A stretch of DNA of 64,000 nt from Streptomyces chryseus (GCF_014650755.1 NZ_BMVO01000027.1:1-64000); one strand, 5' to 3'. Shown: positions 42,817-52,216, counted from the stretch's first letter. Notes: generated from the sequence alone by a model not told the origin. A program made the numbers and translations.

Positions 42817-45800
42817 GTGGACGTTCGCCTTCTGGGTCCGGTCGAAGTGTCGAGCGGGGGGCACCGTATTCCGCTGAACGGTGCCAAACCGACGGGAATT
42901 CTCGCGGCTCTCGTCGTACATCTCGGTGAGGTGCTGTCCGCCGAGCGGTTGGTCGACCTGATCTGGGAGGAGGAGCCACCCGCCACCGCGCGGGCGCTCG
43001 TCGCCTCGCACGTCTCCGGACTGCGGCGGGTCCTGGCCGGAGCAAAGGGCGGCGACGCCATCCGCACCCGCTCCCCGGGTTACGTCGCCGAGTTCCCTCC
43101 CTCCGCCGTGGACGCCCGGCGCTTCGAGGAGGCGTTCACCGCCGGCCGGAACGCGGCCCTCGGCGGGCGGGCCGAGGAAGCCGCCGAGACGCTGCAGACG
43201 GCGGTGCGGCTGTGGCGCGGTCAGGACGCCCTGGAAGGGCTCGGCCAGTCCTTCGCCCGCGTCGAAGCGATGCGCCTGACAGAACTGCGGCTCGCGGCGC
43301 AGGAGTTCCGCTTCGCCGCCGAGCTGGACCTGGATCGTCGTACGGATCTCGTCGCCGAACTCGTGGCGCACGTCGCCGCCCACCCCCTCAGAGAGCGCTC
43401 GCGCGGCCAGCTGATGACCGCGCTGTTCCGCACCGGCCGGGTGGCCGACGCGCTGCGCTGCTACGACGAGGGCCGCCGTCTGCTCCGTACGGAGCTGGGC
43501 GTCGATCCCGGGCCGGAACTGCGCGCACTGCACCAGGCCCTGCTCCGGGCGGACACGACGGTGCTGGGAGCGCCGGTCCGCCGCGGGGCCACATCCTCGG
43601 GGGAGGGCCACGGGCCCGCGGAGACGGCGGTCTCCTCGCGCCCGGACGCGGACACACCGTCGTACCACCACCGTCCCGGGCAGTCGTACGACGACCCAGG
43701 TCGGCCGGCTCCCTCTCAACTCCCGCCCGACGTGGCCGACTTCATAGGCCGCACCGAGCAGATCGCCTGGGCGACCGCCCTCCTGGAGCAGGTGCGGGAC
43801 CCGCTGCGCACCGCGCCGCCCATCGGGGTGATCTCCGGCCGGTCGGGCACCGGCAAGACCGCCCTGGCCGTCCACGTGGGCCACCGCACCGCCGCACTCT
43901 TCCCCGACGGACAGCTCTTCGTGGACCTGCGCGCCGCGGACTCCGAGCCCGTACGGACCACGGACGCCCTGGCCCGACTGCTGCGCGCCCTCGGGGTGGA
44001 CCCCGACACCCCGGCCCGCGACGAGGAGGACCTCCTCGGCCTGTACCGCACGCAAATCGCGCGCCGCCGCGTCCTGCTCATCCTCGACAATGCCGTCAGC
44101 GAGGCCCTGCTGCGCCCGCTGCTTCCACCGGGTGGCGGTTCGGCCGTGCTGATCACCGGCCGCCGTCGGCTGGTCGCCCTGGAAGGCGCCGCCCACCTCG
44201 ACCTCGGTGTGCCCTCCGAAACGGAGGCACTGGAGCTGCTGGCCCGCGTCGCCGGCCCGACCCGGCCGACCCTGGAGCCCGACCGGGCCGCCGAGCTCGT
44301 CGCGCTGTGCGGCCGGCTCCCGCTCGCCGTCCGCATCGCCGGCGCCCGTCTCGCCGCCCGCCCCCACTGGACACCGGAACGGCTCGCGTCCCGCCTGAAG
44401 GACGAGCGCCGCCGCCTGGACGAATTGCAGGCGGGCGACCTGGAAGTACGCGCGAGCCTCGGACTCGGCTACGCCGACCTCGACCCACAGCAGCAGGGCG
44501 CCCTGCGCCGCCTGGCCCTGATGGATCTCCCCGACTTCGCCGCATGGGTCGCCGGGCCGCTCCTCGACGTGAGCGAGGACGACGCGGAGGACGCGGTCGA
44601 ACAACTCGTGGACTGCCACTTCGTGGAGGTCGTACGCACCGACGAGACGGGCAGAACGCGCTACCGCATCCACGACCTGGCGCGCGAGTACGCCCGGGAA
44701 CGCTGCCTGGCCGACGAGGCCCGGCAGGAACGGGAGACGGCGGTCCGAAGACTGGTCGACCGCTGGCTGGGCATGGCACGCAGCGCGGCAGCCCGCGGGC
44801 CGGGCGGCGCGTCGCGGCTCCTTCCTGCCACCGCGGTGGGCGAGTCGGCACGTTCGGCGGATGAGGTGATGGGTCCTGCGGGCGAGACCGCACGTTCGGC
44901 GGGCGGGGCGGCACGTCGCACGGATGAACCGGTGGGTGGCGCGGGCGGGTCGGCACGTTTCGCGGGCGAGCCGATGGATTCCGCGGCGGAGCTGACACGT
45001 TTCGCGGCGGAGCCGACATCACTGACGCAACCGCCGGCCCACCTGGCGGGTGAGCCGACCGCGTGGTTCGCGGCCGAGCAGCGGTGCCTGCTCGCCGCGG
45101 TCACCCACTGTGCGGAGCACGGCATGTTCGATGCCGCCCGCGAACTCGCCGCCGCCCTCATGGCCGCCTCCGCGGCGCTCTACAACCAGTTCGACGCCTG
45201 GTCCCGCTCCCACGACGTGGCCCTGCGGGCGGTGCGCCGCGGCGGAGATGCCGAGGGCGAGGCCTGGCTGCTGAACGGTCTCGGCCAACTCCGCCTGGAA
45301 CAGGACCGCTTCGACGAGGCGCACGCGTTCTTCGCCGCGGCACTGCGCCTGTTCGAGGAGCGAGCCGTACGACGCGGCCGCGCGGACGCGTTGGCCGGCA
45401 TGGGCATGGTCCGCCGCGAACAGGCCCGCTTCGACGAGGCGCTGGCCCTGCTGACCTCGGCGCTCGAACACTACCGGGAGCCGCAGGACATCGCGTCCAT
45501 GGCGCATGTGCTGCACGGCATCGGATGTGTGTACCGGGATCAGGGCCGCGATGACGACGCATGGGCCACTCTCTCCCGCGCACACCGCCTGTACGTGACC
45601 GCCCGCGACCGGTACGGCGACGCGCTCGTGCTGCGCTCACTGGGCCTGTACCACCGGGCGCGGGGTGACCTGCCCAGCGCGGAGGTCCTGCTGCGGCAGT
45701 CCCTCGGCATCTTCGAGGAGATGGACGACGCCTTCGGCGTCATGTACACGAGCCAGTCCCTGGCCAAGGTGGAGTTCCGGCAGGGCCGGATGACCACGGC

Positions 45801-46137
45801 CCGGCAGCGTCTCGACCGGTGTCTGGAGATCACCCGCGAGCGCCAGGACGTCTTCGGAGAGGCGCTCGTCCTGCGCACCATCGGCGAGTGGCACCTCGCC
45901 GCGTTCGACGGGGAGACCGCGACCGAGACCCTGCGACAGGCTCTCGGCCTGTGGGACAAGCTGGAGCTGCCCCTGTGGCGCGCCCGCACACTGCGGGACC
46001 TCGCCCGCGCCGAACTGGCCAAGGGCGCGGCCGGAACGGGGCGTGAGCTCGCAGAGGAGGCGCACCGCGTCTTCCGCCAACTCGGCAGCCGCGAAGCGCT
46101 GGAACCCTTGCAGCCGCACGACGCCCCGGGACGCTGA
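42817..46137 (+). CDS. AfsR/SARP-type regulator: BTAD, NB-ARC ATPase and TPR domains
   Basis: A GTG at 42817 starts a 1106-residue protein. Residues 1-90 form the OmpR-like SARP DNA-binding domain (MDVRLLGPVEVSSGGHRIPL, SHVSGLRRVLAG). Residues 95-245 form the BTAD helical domain. The NTPase has Walker A GRSGTGKT at 341-348 and the Walker B-like RRVLLILDNA. Residues about 760-1090 are TPRs (DALAGMGMVRREQARFDEAL, VLRSLGLYHRARGDLPSAEV). An unusual linker at about 675-745 consists of degenerate repeats of ARSAG/ARFAGEP type. It is an ATP-dependent activator, probably of the secreted-module genes on both sides. Confidence 0.92.
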   Translation: MDVRLLGPVEVSSGGHRIPLNGAKPTGILAALVVHLGEVLSAERLVDLIWEEEPPATARALVASHVSGLRRVLAGAKGGDAIRTRSPGYVAEFPPSAVDARRFEEAFTAGRNAALGGRAEEAAETLQTAVRLWRGQDALEGLGQSFARVEAMRLTELRLAAQEFRFAAELDLDRRTDLVAELVAHVAAHPLRERSRGQLMTALFRTGRVADALRCYDEGRRLLRTELGVDPGPELRALHQALLRADTTVLGAPVRRGATSSGEGHGPAETAVSSRPDADTPSYHHRPGQSYDDPGRPAPSQLPPDVADFIGRTEQIAWATALLEQVRDPLRTAPPIGVISGRSGTGKTALAVHVGHRTAALFPDGQLFVDLRAADSEPVRTTDALARLLRALGVDPDTPARDEEDLLGLYRTQIARRRVLLILDNAVSEALLRPLLPPGGGSAVLITGRRRLVALEGAAHLDLGVPSETEALELLARVAGPTRPTLEPDRAAELVALCGRLPLAVRIAGARLAARPHWTPERLASRLKDERRRLDELQAGDLEVRASLGLGYADLDPQQQGALRRLALMDLPDFAAWVAGPLLDVSEDDAEDAVEQLVDCHFVEVVRTDETGRTRYRIHDLAREYARERCLADEARQERETAVRRLVDRWLGMARSAAARGPGGASRLLPATAVGESARSADEVMGPAGETARSAGGAARRTDEPVGGAGGSARFAGEPMDSAAELTRFAAEPTSLTQPPAHLAGEPTAWFAAEQRCLLAAVTHCAEHGMFDAARELAAALMAASAALYNQFDAWSRSHDVALRAVRRGGDAEGEAWLLNGLGQLRLEQDRFDEAHAFFAAALRLFEERAVRRGRADALAGMGMVRREQARFDEALALLTSALEHYREPQDIASMAHVLHGIGCVYRDQGRDDDAWATLSRAHRLYVTARDRYGDALVLRSLGLYHRARGDLPSAEVLLRQSLGIFEEMDDAFGVMYTSQSLAKVEFRQGRMTTARQRLDRCLEITRERQDVFGEALVLRTIGEWHLAAFDGETATETLRQALGLWDKLELPLWRARTLRDLARAELAKGAAGTGRELAEEAHRVFRQLGSREALEPLQPHDAPGR

Positions 46138-46269
46138 GCCGGCACCCGCACGGCCAGCGAGTCGGCCCGGTACTCACCCGGCACTCATACGAGAGGCGAC
46201 CACCCCCCGTCGCCAGGTGGACGGCGCGGCACCCGCCGCGAGCGACCACTGCCGGAAGAGGACTCCACC

Positions 46270-46737
46270 ATGACCAGTACGTCACCACGCACGGGCGGAC
46301 GCAGACACCAGGGCGAACCCGGATCTCGTATCCCCTTCAGGGCACTGCGCTCCTTCGCCGGGCTCCTCGTGGCCGTCGTCTCGATCCTGGTCTCGGTCGC
46401 ACAGCCGGCGGCCGCACACCCGCCGAGCGGGTCCGTGTACGTGTGGGCGAGCGACGTGCGGGTGCGTACGTGCCAGAGCACGACCTGTGCCCTCGCCACC
46501 ACCGAGCGGCTGACCCGGGTCAGGGTCCAGGCGTACTGCCAGATCGACGCGGGTGAGCGCGGGCGCGTGACCGACGGCCCCTACACCAACACCTACTGGG
46601 TCCAGATCATCACGCCCGGAAGGACCCTGGGCTGGATCTCGGCGGTGTACGCCGGCGGCGGCTCCAACAACTCCCCGGTGCCCGGCGCCCCGGTCGACAG
46701 CCCCACGGACCCGTCCATCGACTGCGAGTACGTCTGA
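46270..46737 (+). CDS. Small secreted SH3-like Cys-module protein
   Basis: The 155 residues have a long N-region then a signal helix (FAGLLVAVVSILVSVAQPAA). The mature module reads VYVWASDVRVRTCQSTTCAL, VRVQAYCQIDAGERGRVTDG, NTYWVQIITPGRTLGWISAV and a C-terminal DCEYV. It is closest to the protein at 42098-42511, with four Cys in matching places. It is the first gene after the SARP regulator and is followed 32 bp later by another module protein. Confidence 0.78.
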   Translation: MTSTSPRTGGRRHQGEPGSRIPFRALRSFAGLLVAVVSILVSVAQPAAAHPPSGSVYVWASDVRVRTCQSTTCALATTERLTRVRVQAYCQIDAGERGRVTDGPYTNTYWVQIITPGRTLGWISAVYAGGGSNNSPVPGAPVDSPTDPSIDCEYV

Positions 46738-46769
46738 GCCGCCAGCACCCTCGGAAACCGGAGGACACG

Positions 46770-47201
46770 ATGAACGCACGCGCAACGGTCCGCACGCTGA
46801 CCACGGCCCTCCTCGTCGCCGCCGCGACGGTGGCCGGACCGGCGGCGACGACGGCGACCGGGGCCACGGCCGGAGACAGGACCCAGGCGGGGGCGATGGA
46901 GTTCACTGAGGTCCATGTGTGGGCGACCGGCGTCAATGTCCGCAACCACCCGTCGGGAACACCCGCCTTCGATCAGTGCTACACGTTTCCCTCCCGCTCG
47001 AACTGCCGGGTCGTGGCATCGGTGTCGCGGGCCACCGTGACCGCCTACTGCCAGAAGCAGGGGGAGCTCATCACCGACTCGGGCTACCGCAGCCGGTGGT
47101 GGACGTACCTGGAGTCACCGAGCGGCCAGTGGGGCTGGGTGAACAACGTGTACATCACGGGGGACGAACACCTGGCACACGTCAGTGACTGCGAGAACTG
47201 A
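46770..47201 (+). CDS. Small secreted SH3-like Cys-module protein
   Basis: The ATG at 46770 is preceded by GGAGG and gives 143 residues. A signal peptide (VRTLTTALLVAAATVAGPAA) is followed by EVHVWATGVNVRNHPSGTPA, VTAYCQKQGELITDSG, RWWTYLESPSGQWGWVNNVY and VSDCEN at the end. It shares the YCQ-x-x-G, W-x-Y, GW-x-N-x-VY and final Cys pattern with the catalytic neighbours. The next gene starts one base after its stop. Confidence 0.78.
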   Translation: MNARATVRTLTTALLVAAATVAGPAATTATGATAGDRTQAGAMEFTEVHVWATGVNVRNHPSGTPAFDQCYTFPSRSNCRVVASVSRATVTAYCQKQGELITDSGYRSRWWTYLESPSGQWGWVNNVYITGDEHLAHVSDCEN

Positions 47202-47202
47202 C

Positions 47203-48138
47203 ATGGCACGATTCCGCCGCCGAGGACGCCGGGCCCGCCCGGCTCCGGCGGTCCCCCCGCTGCTCGCGCTGGCCGCCGTCACCCTCATCGTCGGCGGCTG
47301 CTCGGTCGGCGGCGGGGCGGAGGCATCTCGCGACGTCCCGGCACCTGTCGCCGCCCTCGCTCCCGTCTCGAACGCCGAACGGTCACTGTTGCACGACGCG
47401 GAACAGACGCTCATCCGCCACTGCATGAGCCGGCACGGGTTCACCGTCCGGAAGGTGCCCGAGCACCCGCTTCCCGAGCAACGGGACTTCCCGTACGTGG
47501 TCGACGACGTGGCCTGGGCGCGCGAGCACGGGTACGGGAGCGAGCTGGAGCGGTGGGCGCGTGCGCTGCGCGACACCGACCCCAACCGGCGATACTCCCG
47601 GTCACTCGGCGCCGAACGCCGTGCCGAGGCGATGGACGCGCTGCACGGGCGGCAGCGCAACGCGCTGACGGTGACACTGCCCTCCGGGGCCGAGGTCGGC
47701 CGCAGTGACGAGGGATGCACGGCGGGGGCCGAGAAGGAGCTCTACGCGGACCTCGCGGCCTGGTTCCGTGCCGAAGCCGTCACCCAGGTGCTGTCCGGCC
47801 TGCGCCGGTCGCAGGTGATCGCCGACCCCGCCTACACCGGGGCCGTGCGCGCGTGGTCCGCCTGCATGAGCCGGCGCGGCCTGCACCACCCGGACCCGGC
47901 GGCCGCCCGCGCTCGATTCCTGGACGCACCCGGCAATGCCACGCCCACAGAGGAACGGCGCACGGCGGTCGCCGAGGCGGAGTGCGCGCTGAGCAGCGGG
48001 CTGTCCGGCACAGCCGGCCGACTGAGCAGCCGGTACGGCGATGCCCTGAAGGCCGAGCACCACTCGGCGTTCCGCGAGCGGGACCGCCTGCAGCGCGCGG
48101 CGCTGCCACGGGCACGCGCGATCGTCGGCAACGACTGA
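47203..48138 (+). CDS. Secreted lipoprotein of unknown function
   Basis: The ATG at 47203 lies one base past the preceding stop and gives 311 residues. A lipobox (LALAAVTLIVGGC) puts the lipidated Cys at about residue 33. The mature part is helical and polar: QTLIRHCMSRHGFTVRKVPE, DDVAWAREHGYGSELERWAR, VRAWSACMSRRGLHHPDP. It has paired Cys (HCMSRHG, ACMSRRG), a pattern seen in several actinobacterial lipoproteins without known role. The tight spacing ties it to the module-protein operon. Confidence 0.75.
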   Translation: MARFRRRGRRARPAPAVPPLLALAAVTLIVGGCSVGGGAEASRDVPAPVAALAPVSNAERSLLHDAEQTLIRHCMSRHGFTVRKVPEHPLPEQRDFPYVVDDVAWAREHGYGSELERWARALRDTDPNRRYSRSLGAERRAEAMDALHGRQRNALTVTLPSGAEVGRSDEGCTAGAEKELYADLAAWFRAEAVTQVLSGLRRSQVIADPAYTGAVRAWSACMSRRGLHHPDPAAARARFLDAPGNATPTEERRTAVAEAECALSSGLSGTAGRLSSRYGDALKAEHHSAFRERDRLQRAALPRARAIVGND

Positions 48139-48220
48139 CCGGCACCGGACGGCACGGGCTGCCCCACAAGGAAGACCATCGAAGATCACCGACAACCCAC
48201 CCATGGAGAAGAGGGAGAAC

Positions 48221-48718
48221 ATGAGGACCACTGCGCTCCGCGCAGGGCTGGCCGCGGCCGTTCTGACCGGGCTCACCGCGTTCGCGGTACCGGCGACGGC
48301 ACAGGCCGCGGACCCGAACGGCGCCCGGACCCCCGAGCCGGCGACCACGGCGGCCCCCGCGGCCGACGGAAACTTCTATGCCTACGAGTTCGTCGGTCTC
48401 ATGGGCGAGTACTGCGCCTGGGCCGGCGACGACGCCAACTGGAGCACCTGCTCGCCACGAGGCGGTATCCGCAACCAGGCGAGCTCGGTCGAGAACCGGG
48501 GCTTTCCCGGCGCGTACGAGGACGTCCTCGTGTACTGGGACAACGCGGACGACGCCGGAGGCTGGGACGGCGCCCGGGCCTGCATCCAGAACGGCTGGTC
48601 GTACGGACACCTGTACGCGTATCGGTTCCCGGCGAACGGGGCGGGTGGCGGCGAGAAGATGGAGAACAACATCTCCGCCCACCGCTGGGTGCACTCCTGC
48701 ACCGAGGACCCGCTGTAG
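48221..48718 (+). CDS. Secreted I36-like (peptidase inhibitor type) protein
   Basis: The ATG at 48221 follows GAGGGAG and gives 165 residues. The signal peptide ends at ATAQAAD. The mature part has EYCAWAGDDANWSTCSPRGG, VENRGFPGAYEDVLVYWDN, ACIQNGWSYGHLYAYRFPA and a C-terminal HSCTED, resembling the Cys-rich beta fold of the I36 inhibitor family. Four Cys suggest two disulfides. It may inhibit a protease or bind wall polymers. It is followed by a hairpin. Confidence 0.6.
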   Translation: MRTTALRAGLAAAVLTGLTAFAVPATAQAADPNGARTPEPATTAAPAADGNFYAYEFVGLMGEYCAWAGDDANWSTCSPRGGIRNQASSVENRGFPGAYEDVLVYWDNADDAGGWDGARACIQNGWSYGHLYAYRFPANGAGGGEKMENNISAHRWVHSCTEDPL

Positions 48719-48721
48719 GGA

Positions 48722-48771
48722 GAAGGCGAGGCCGCCCCGGCGACACGGTCATACGGGCGCGCCTCGCCTTC
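48722..48771 (+). terminator. Hairpin after the I36-like gene
   Basis: Perfect 11-bp arms GAAGGCGAGGC (48722-48732) and 48761-48771 start 4 bp past the stop. The 28-base loop is long, so it may be a partial terminator. Confidence 0.5.
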
Positions 48772-48816
48772 CGTCCTACGGCCGGACAGGAAGAATCCAC
48801 GGCGAAGGGGACTTTG

Positions 48817-49194
48817 ATGGTGAAGCGATCCGCCAGGCTGGCGGCCACGGGGCTGGCGCTCGGCGCGGCCCTCTCTCTCCTCGGCACGGCGGGCAGTGCG
48901 CAGGCCGCCGCGCAAGCGAGGGACACCACCGTGCAGACCGGCAGCAACATCCGGGCGGCGGCCACCACGAACAGCAGGCTCCTTGGCACCACGAAGTCCG
49001 AGAGCGTGGGGTCGATCAGCTGCTACGCCCGCGGCCAGCGCGTCACCGTGGGCGGATACACCACCGACGTCTGGTACTTCGGCAACGTCTTCGACGACGG
49101 CGCCAACCCACCGCACGCCTACCTCAACGTGTGGGTCTGGGGCGGCAACGTCAACGTGGGCGCCGACCCGGCCCCCGGCATCCCCCGCTGCTGA
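48817..49194 (+). CDS. Small secreted SH3-like Cys-module protein, divergent subtype
   Basis: The ATG at 48817 gives 125 residues. A signal peptide (ARLAATGLALGAALSLLGTA to SAQAAA) precedes TTVQTGSNIRAAATTNSRLL, GSISCYARGQRVTVGGYTTD, VWYFGNVFDDGANPPHAYLN and PAPGIPRC. It keeps the xC-Y/Q-x-x-G, Y-x-x-D-x-W and final PG-x-x-x-C pattern but has only two Cys. It is a close paralogue of the next gene, so the pair arose by tandem duplication. Confidence 0.78.
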   Translation: MVKRSARLAATGLALGAALSLLGTAGSAQAAAQARDTTVQTGSNIRAAATTNSRLLGTTKSESVGSISCYARGQRVTVGGYTTDVWYFGNVFDDGANPPHAYLNVWVWGGNVNVGADPAPGIPRC

Positions 49195-49222
49195 ATCCGG
49201 AACTCGACCGAGGAGCACACCC

Positions 49223-49603
49223 ATGACCAAGCGAAGTCTGTCGACCGCGGCCGCCGGCCTCGTACTCGGCGCGGCCGTCTCCCTGCTCGGCACCACCGGG
49301 ACCGCCGAGGCCGCCCCCACCGGCGCCTCCGCTTACGCGACGACCGTGCAGGCGCACAGCAACCTGCGCGACGCCCCCAACACCAGCAGCCGCATCTGGG
49401 GCACCACGACGAAGGTGACCGAGGCCGGCGTCGAGTGCTACACCCGCGGCCAGCGCGTCACTGCGGGCGGATACACCACCGACGTCTGGTACTTCGGCAC
49501 CGTCATCGACTACGACATCGGCCACATCTACTCCAACGTGTGGATGTGGGGCGGCAACGTGAACGTGGGCGCCGATCCGGCCCCCGGTATCCCCCGCTGC
49601 TGA
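49223..49603 (+). CDS. Small secreted SH3-like Cys-module protein, paralogue of the preceding gene
   Basis: The ATG at 49223 follows GAGGAG and gives 126 residues: signal peptide, then TTVQAHSNLRDAPNTSSRIW, GVECYTRGQRVTAGGYTTDV, WYFGTVIDYDIGHIYSNVWM and WGGNVNVGADPAPGIPRC. The last 18 residues match the preceding protein exactly. A strong hairpin follows, ending the plus-strand run from the SARP gene. Confidence 0.78.
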   Translation: MTKRSLSTAAAGLVLGAAVSLLGTTGTAEAAPTGASAYATTVQAHSNLRDAPNTSSRIWGTTTKVTEAGVECYTRGQRVTAGGYTTDVWYFGTVIDYDIGHIYSNVWMWGGNVNVGADPAPGIPRC

Positions 49604-49647
49604 CCGGTCGACAGCGCCCGCACCACCCCGCCCCCGACACCCGCGCG

Positions 49648-49674
49648 CCCCCGGGCCTTCAGGAGGCCCGGGGG
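49648..49674 (+). terminator. Strong hairpin closing the module-protein operon
   Basis: CCCCCGGGCCT (49648-49658) pairs perfectly with 49664-49674 around a 5-base loop, 45 bp past the last module gene. Stem 11 bp, very GC-rich, no T-run. Confidence 0.7.
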
Positions 49675-49904
49675 CCGGTCACGGCCCTGGGAAGCTGTCT
49701 GCGGTGCCCTGGTGACGCTCGGGGGGGCGGGGCTTTGTTGGTGCTGACTCTCACTCCACCGATCGGCCGCGGCTTCAGCCTCAAGACGACCAGCACCCCC
49801 ACCCGCGAAGGGGACAACCCGGGACTCGCCCTGGGCCCGCCCACCCGACACCCACGCCGTGCGACGACGTTGCTCGCTACGGTGATAGCACGCGTACATC
49901 CGGC

Positions 49905-50880
49905 CCACGGAGGCGATCAGGCAGAGCCTTCATTCACCCGCTGGCGTGGATCAGAAGCGACCGCGGCTGGGTCCCAGAGCGGCCTGGCCCGCCTCCTGGT
50001 CCGCGCCGCAGCGCAGCGGGGGCGAGTGCACCGGCATCGACGGACATCGGATCTCCAAGTGGGAGTACGGCATCACGCCGCTCCCGAATCACAGGGCCTG
50101 CTCGCCGACGTCCTTCAAGTGACCGCCGCAGCCCCGGCGCTGGGCTGGCCGACTTGGCTCCCCGCCCGCACCGACGTGCTCCCCTTCACCCCTGCCGGCA
50201 GCCGGCTCACCTCGATGGAGGCCACCGTGGCCCACATCGACCGGCGCGCCCTCCTCCACACCGAGGCAGCCGCGCTCGTCGGCACGCCACTATCGACGGC
50301 CCCCTGATGGCCGGCCTGCTCCAGGCGCACCTCACGACGGTCGCCACCCTCATCGACACCGGTGTTTACGACACCTCCGCCGGGTTCCGCCTGCACATCT
50401 GCGCCGCCGAACTCGCCAGCACATTCGGCTGGCGCTGTTCGACGAGGGCCGCCACGGTGCAGTCCAGCGCATGCGGAGCGCCGCCCTGCGCGCCACGCAG
50501 CAGGCGGGCGACCGCGGCCCGGGCGCGTGCTGCCTGGCCGACTTCGCCTACCTCGCGACCTGGCTCCATCACCCCGCCCACGCCGTCACGATCCTCGACC
50601 ACGGGGCCACACGCACCCGCTCACCAGCAGCCCTGTCCCTGCTGAACGTCCGCCGTACCCGCGCGCTCGCCACCCCGGGACCACACCGACATGGGTGAGC
50701 TGGATGTTCAGCGGCCGACCTTCAGGTCGATGCCGGACGCTGCTGGCTCGACCTGGGCCGCCCGGCCCTCGCCACCCGAGCCCTCGACGAGTGCCTTACC
50801 CTGCTGGACCCGGTCCGCAGCCGCAGCCGCACCCGCACTCGCGCGGTGTTCCAGGTTGTCCAGGCCGGCTCAGCCTGAGC
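49905..50880 (+). pseudogene. XRE-type transcriptional regulator, multiply frameshifted
   Basis: Successive frames read SQSGLARLLVRAAAQRG, SQGLLADVLQVTAAAPALGW, PTWLPARTDVLPFTPAGSRL, DGPLMAGLLQAHLTTVATLI, DTGVYDTSAGFRLHICAAEL, ADFAYLATWLHHPAHAVTIL and VDAGRCWLDLGRPALATRAL. This is the layout of a Streptomyces helix-turn-helix regulator with a TPR-like C-terminus of about 400-450 residues. At least four indels and internal losses occur, so it is dead. Confidence 0.65.
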
Positions 50881-51049
50881 AACCACGAGCTCGAGCGCGC
50901 CGTCACTGACGCGGGACGAGAGGTTCCCCTCCTCGGTACTGATCCCGGCTCGACGGCAACCTTTCGGCGCTCGGCGGCAACTGGTTGTTCGGCGGCGCAG
51001 TTTGATTCCGCCACGAGCTTTCGACCCACCGAACGAAGGATCAGCACAC

Positions 51050-52216
51050 GTGCGTAGCAACAACGGACGTCACCGCAGGGCCCGGACGCTTTCGGCGGCC
51101 GCGGCCGTCGGCGTGGTCGCAGGCGGCGCGGGCCTCTATGTGGCCGCGGGCCCCGGCCGTGCCGGGGCATCCGTCACCGGTCCGGTCGTCGTGTCCACCA
51201 CCGCGACGCTGGAGAAGGCGTTCGCCGCAGCGCGGCCCGGGACGACCATCCAGCTCCGGGGCGGCACCTACTCCCCGTCCAAGAGCCTCAAGAGCCAGGC
51301 GAACGGCACTCCTGGAAGCCGGATCACCGTCGCCGCCTACGGCTCGGAGAAGGTGATCGTGGACGGCTCCAAGCTACCGCAGGGGGAGTGGCTGGTCGCG
51401 ATCGGCGGGGACCATTGGACGCTGTCCGACCTGAGGTTCCGCGGCTCGCCCGCGCAGGGTGTCGTGGTGACCTCGTCCGTCGGGGGGGTCTTCAAGAACC
51501 TCACCACCCACAGCAACGGCGACTCCGGTTTCACGCTGCGGGGTGACGGCACCAGCGACAACCTGATCGAGAACCTGGACTCCTACGACAACTACGACCC
51601 GAAGAATCATGGGCAGAACGCGGACGGCCTGGCAGTCAAGTTCGGATCCGGCGGCAACAACAGGGTCGTCGCCGCACGGTTGTACAACAACGCGGACGAC
51701 GGTGTGGACCTGTGGCAGTGGGCGAGCCCGGTCCGTATCGAGGGCAGCTGGGCGTACGGCAACGGCGTGAACCGCTGGAAGGACCCGGCCTTCGAGGGCA
51801 ACGGCAACGGCTTCAAGCTCGGCGGGGGCGGCGCGAGCGCCGCTCATCTCATCACGGGCAACGCCGCGTGGCACAACACTCAGCACGGCTTCACGGAGAA
51901 CAGCAACCCGGGTCAACAGCGGATCCACCGCAATACCGCCTACGCCAACAAGGCCGGCGGGTACTTCTTCGTGAAGTCCCGGTCCCGCCTCTCCAGGAAC
52001 CTCGCCGTGCGGAACGCCGACAGCGCCGCGAAGCTGGGACCCCGCACGGTGTCGGCTGCCAACACCTGGAACCTGGACTCGGCAGGTCAGGCCCGCTTCC
52101 CCCTGCGGAGCACCGACCCGGCGACGGCGTACGGGCCGCGCCGGGCTGACGGATCGCTCCCCAGGACACAGTTCCTGACCACCGGGACGCCTTCCATCGG
52201 TGCGGAAATGAAGTGA
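51050..52216 (+). CDS. Secreted right-handed parallel beta-helix protein (pectate-lyase-like)
   Basis: A GTG at 51050 after AAGGA gives 388 residues. A signal segment (ARTLSAAAAVGVVAGGAGLY) precedes ATLEKAFAAARPGTTIQLRG, a hallmark of PL1/PL9-type polysaccharide lyases and other beta-helix proteins. Coils follow: SDNLIENLDSYDNYDPKNHG, NADDGVDLWQWASPVRIEGS, GNGNGFKLGGGGASAAHLIT. It probably binds or cleaves an extracellular polysaccharide. The Asp cluster at DDGVDLWQW is a likely metal or substrate site, by analogy with PL9. Transcribed alone. Confidence 0.82.
   Translation: MRSNNGRHRRARTLSAAAAVGVVAGGAGLYVAAGPGRAGASVTGPVVVSTTATLEKAFAAARPGTTIQLRGGTYSPSKSLKSQANGTPGSRITVAAYGSEKVIVDGSKLPQGEWLVAIGGDHWTLSDLRFRGSPAQGVVVTSSVGGVFKNLTTHSNGDSGFTLRGDGTSDNLIENLDSYDNYDPKNHGQNADGLAVKFGSGGNNRVVAARLYNNADDGVDLWQWASPVRIEGSWAYGNGVNRWKDPAFEGNGNGFKLGGGGASAAHLITGNAAWHNTQHGFTENSNPGQQRIHRNTAYANKAGGYFFVKSRSRLSRNLAVRNADSAAKLGPRTVSAANTWNLDSAGQARFPLRSTDPATAYGPRRADGSLPRTQFLTTGTPSIGAEMK

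Noticed and set aside
42649..44673. A 674-codon open frame antisense to the SARP regulator
   Set aside because: It is fully antisense to a clearly coding gene with SARP, BTAD and NB-ARC motifs and has low-complexity composition expected of a GC-bias shadow.
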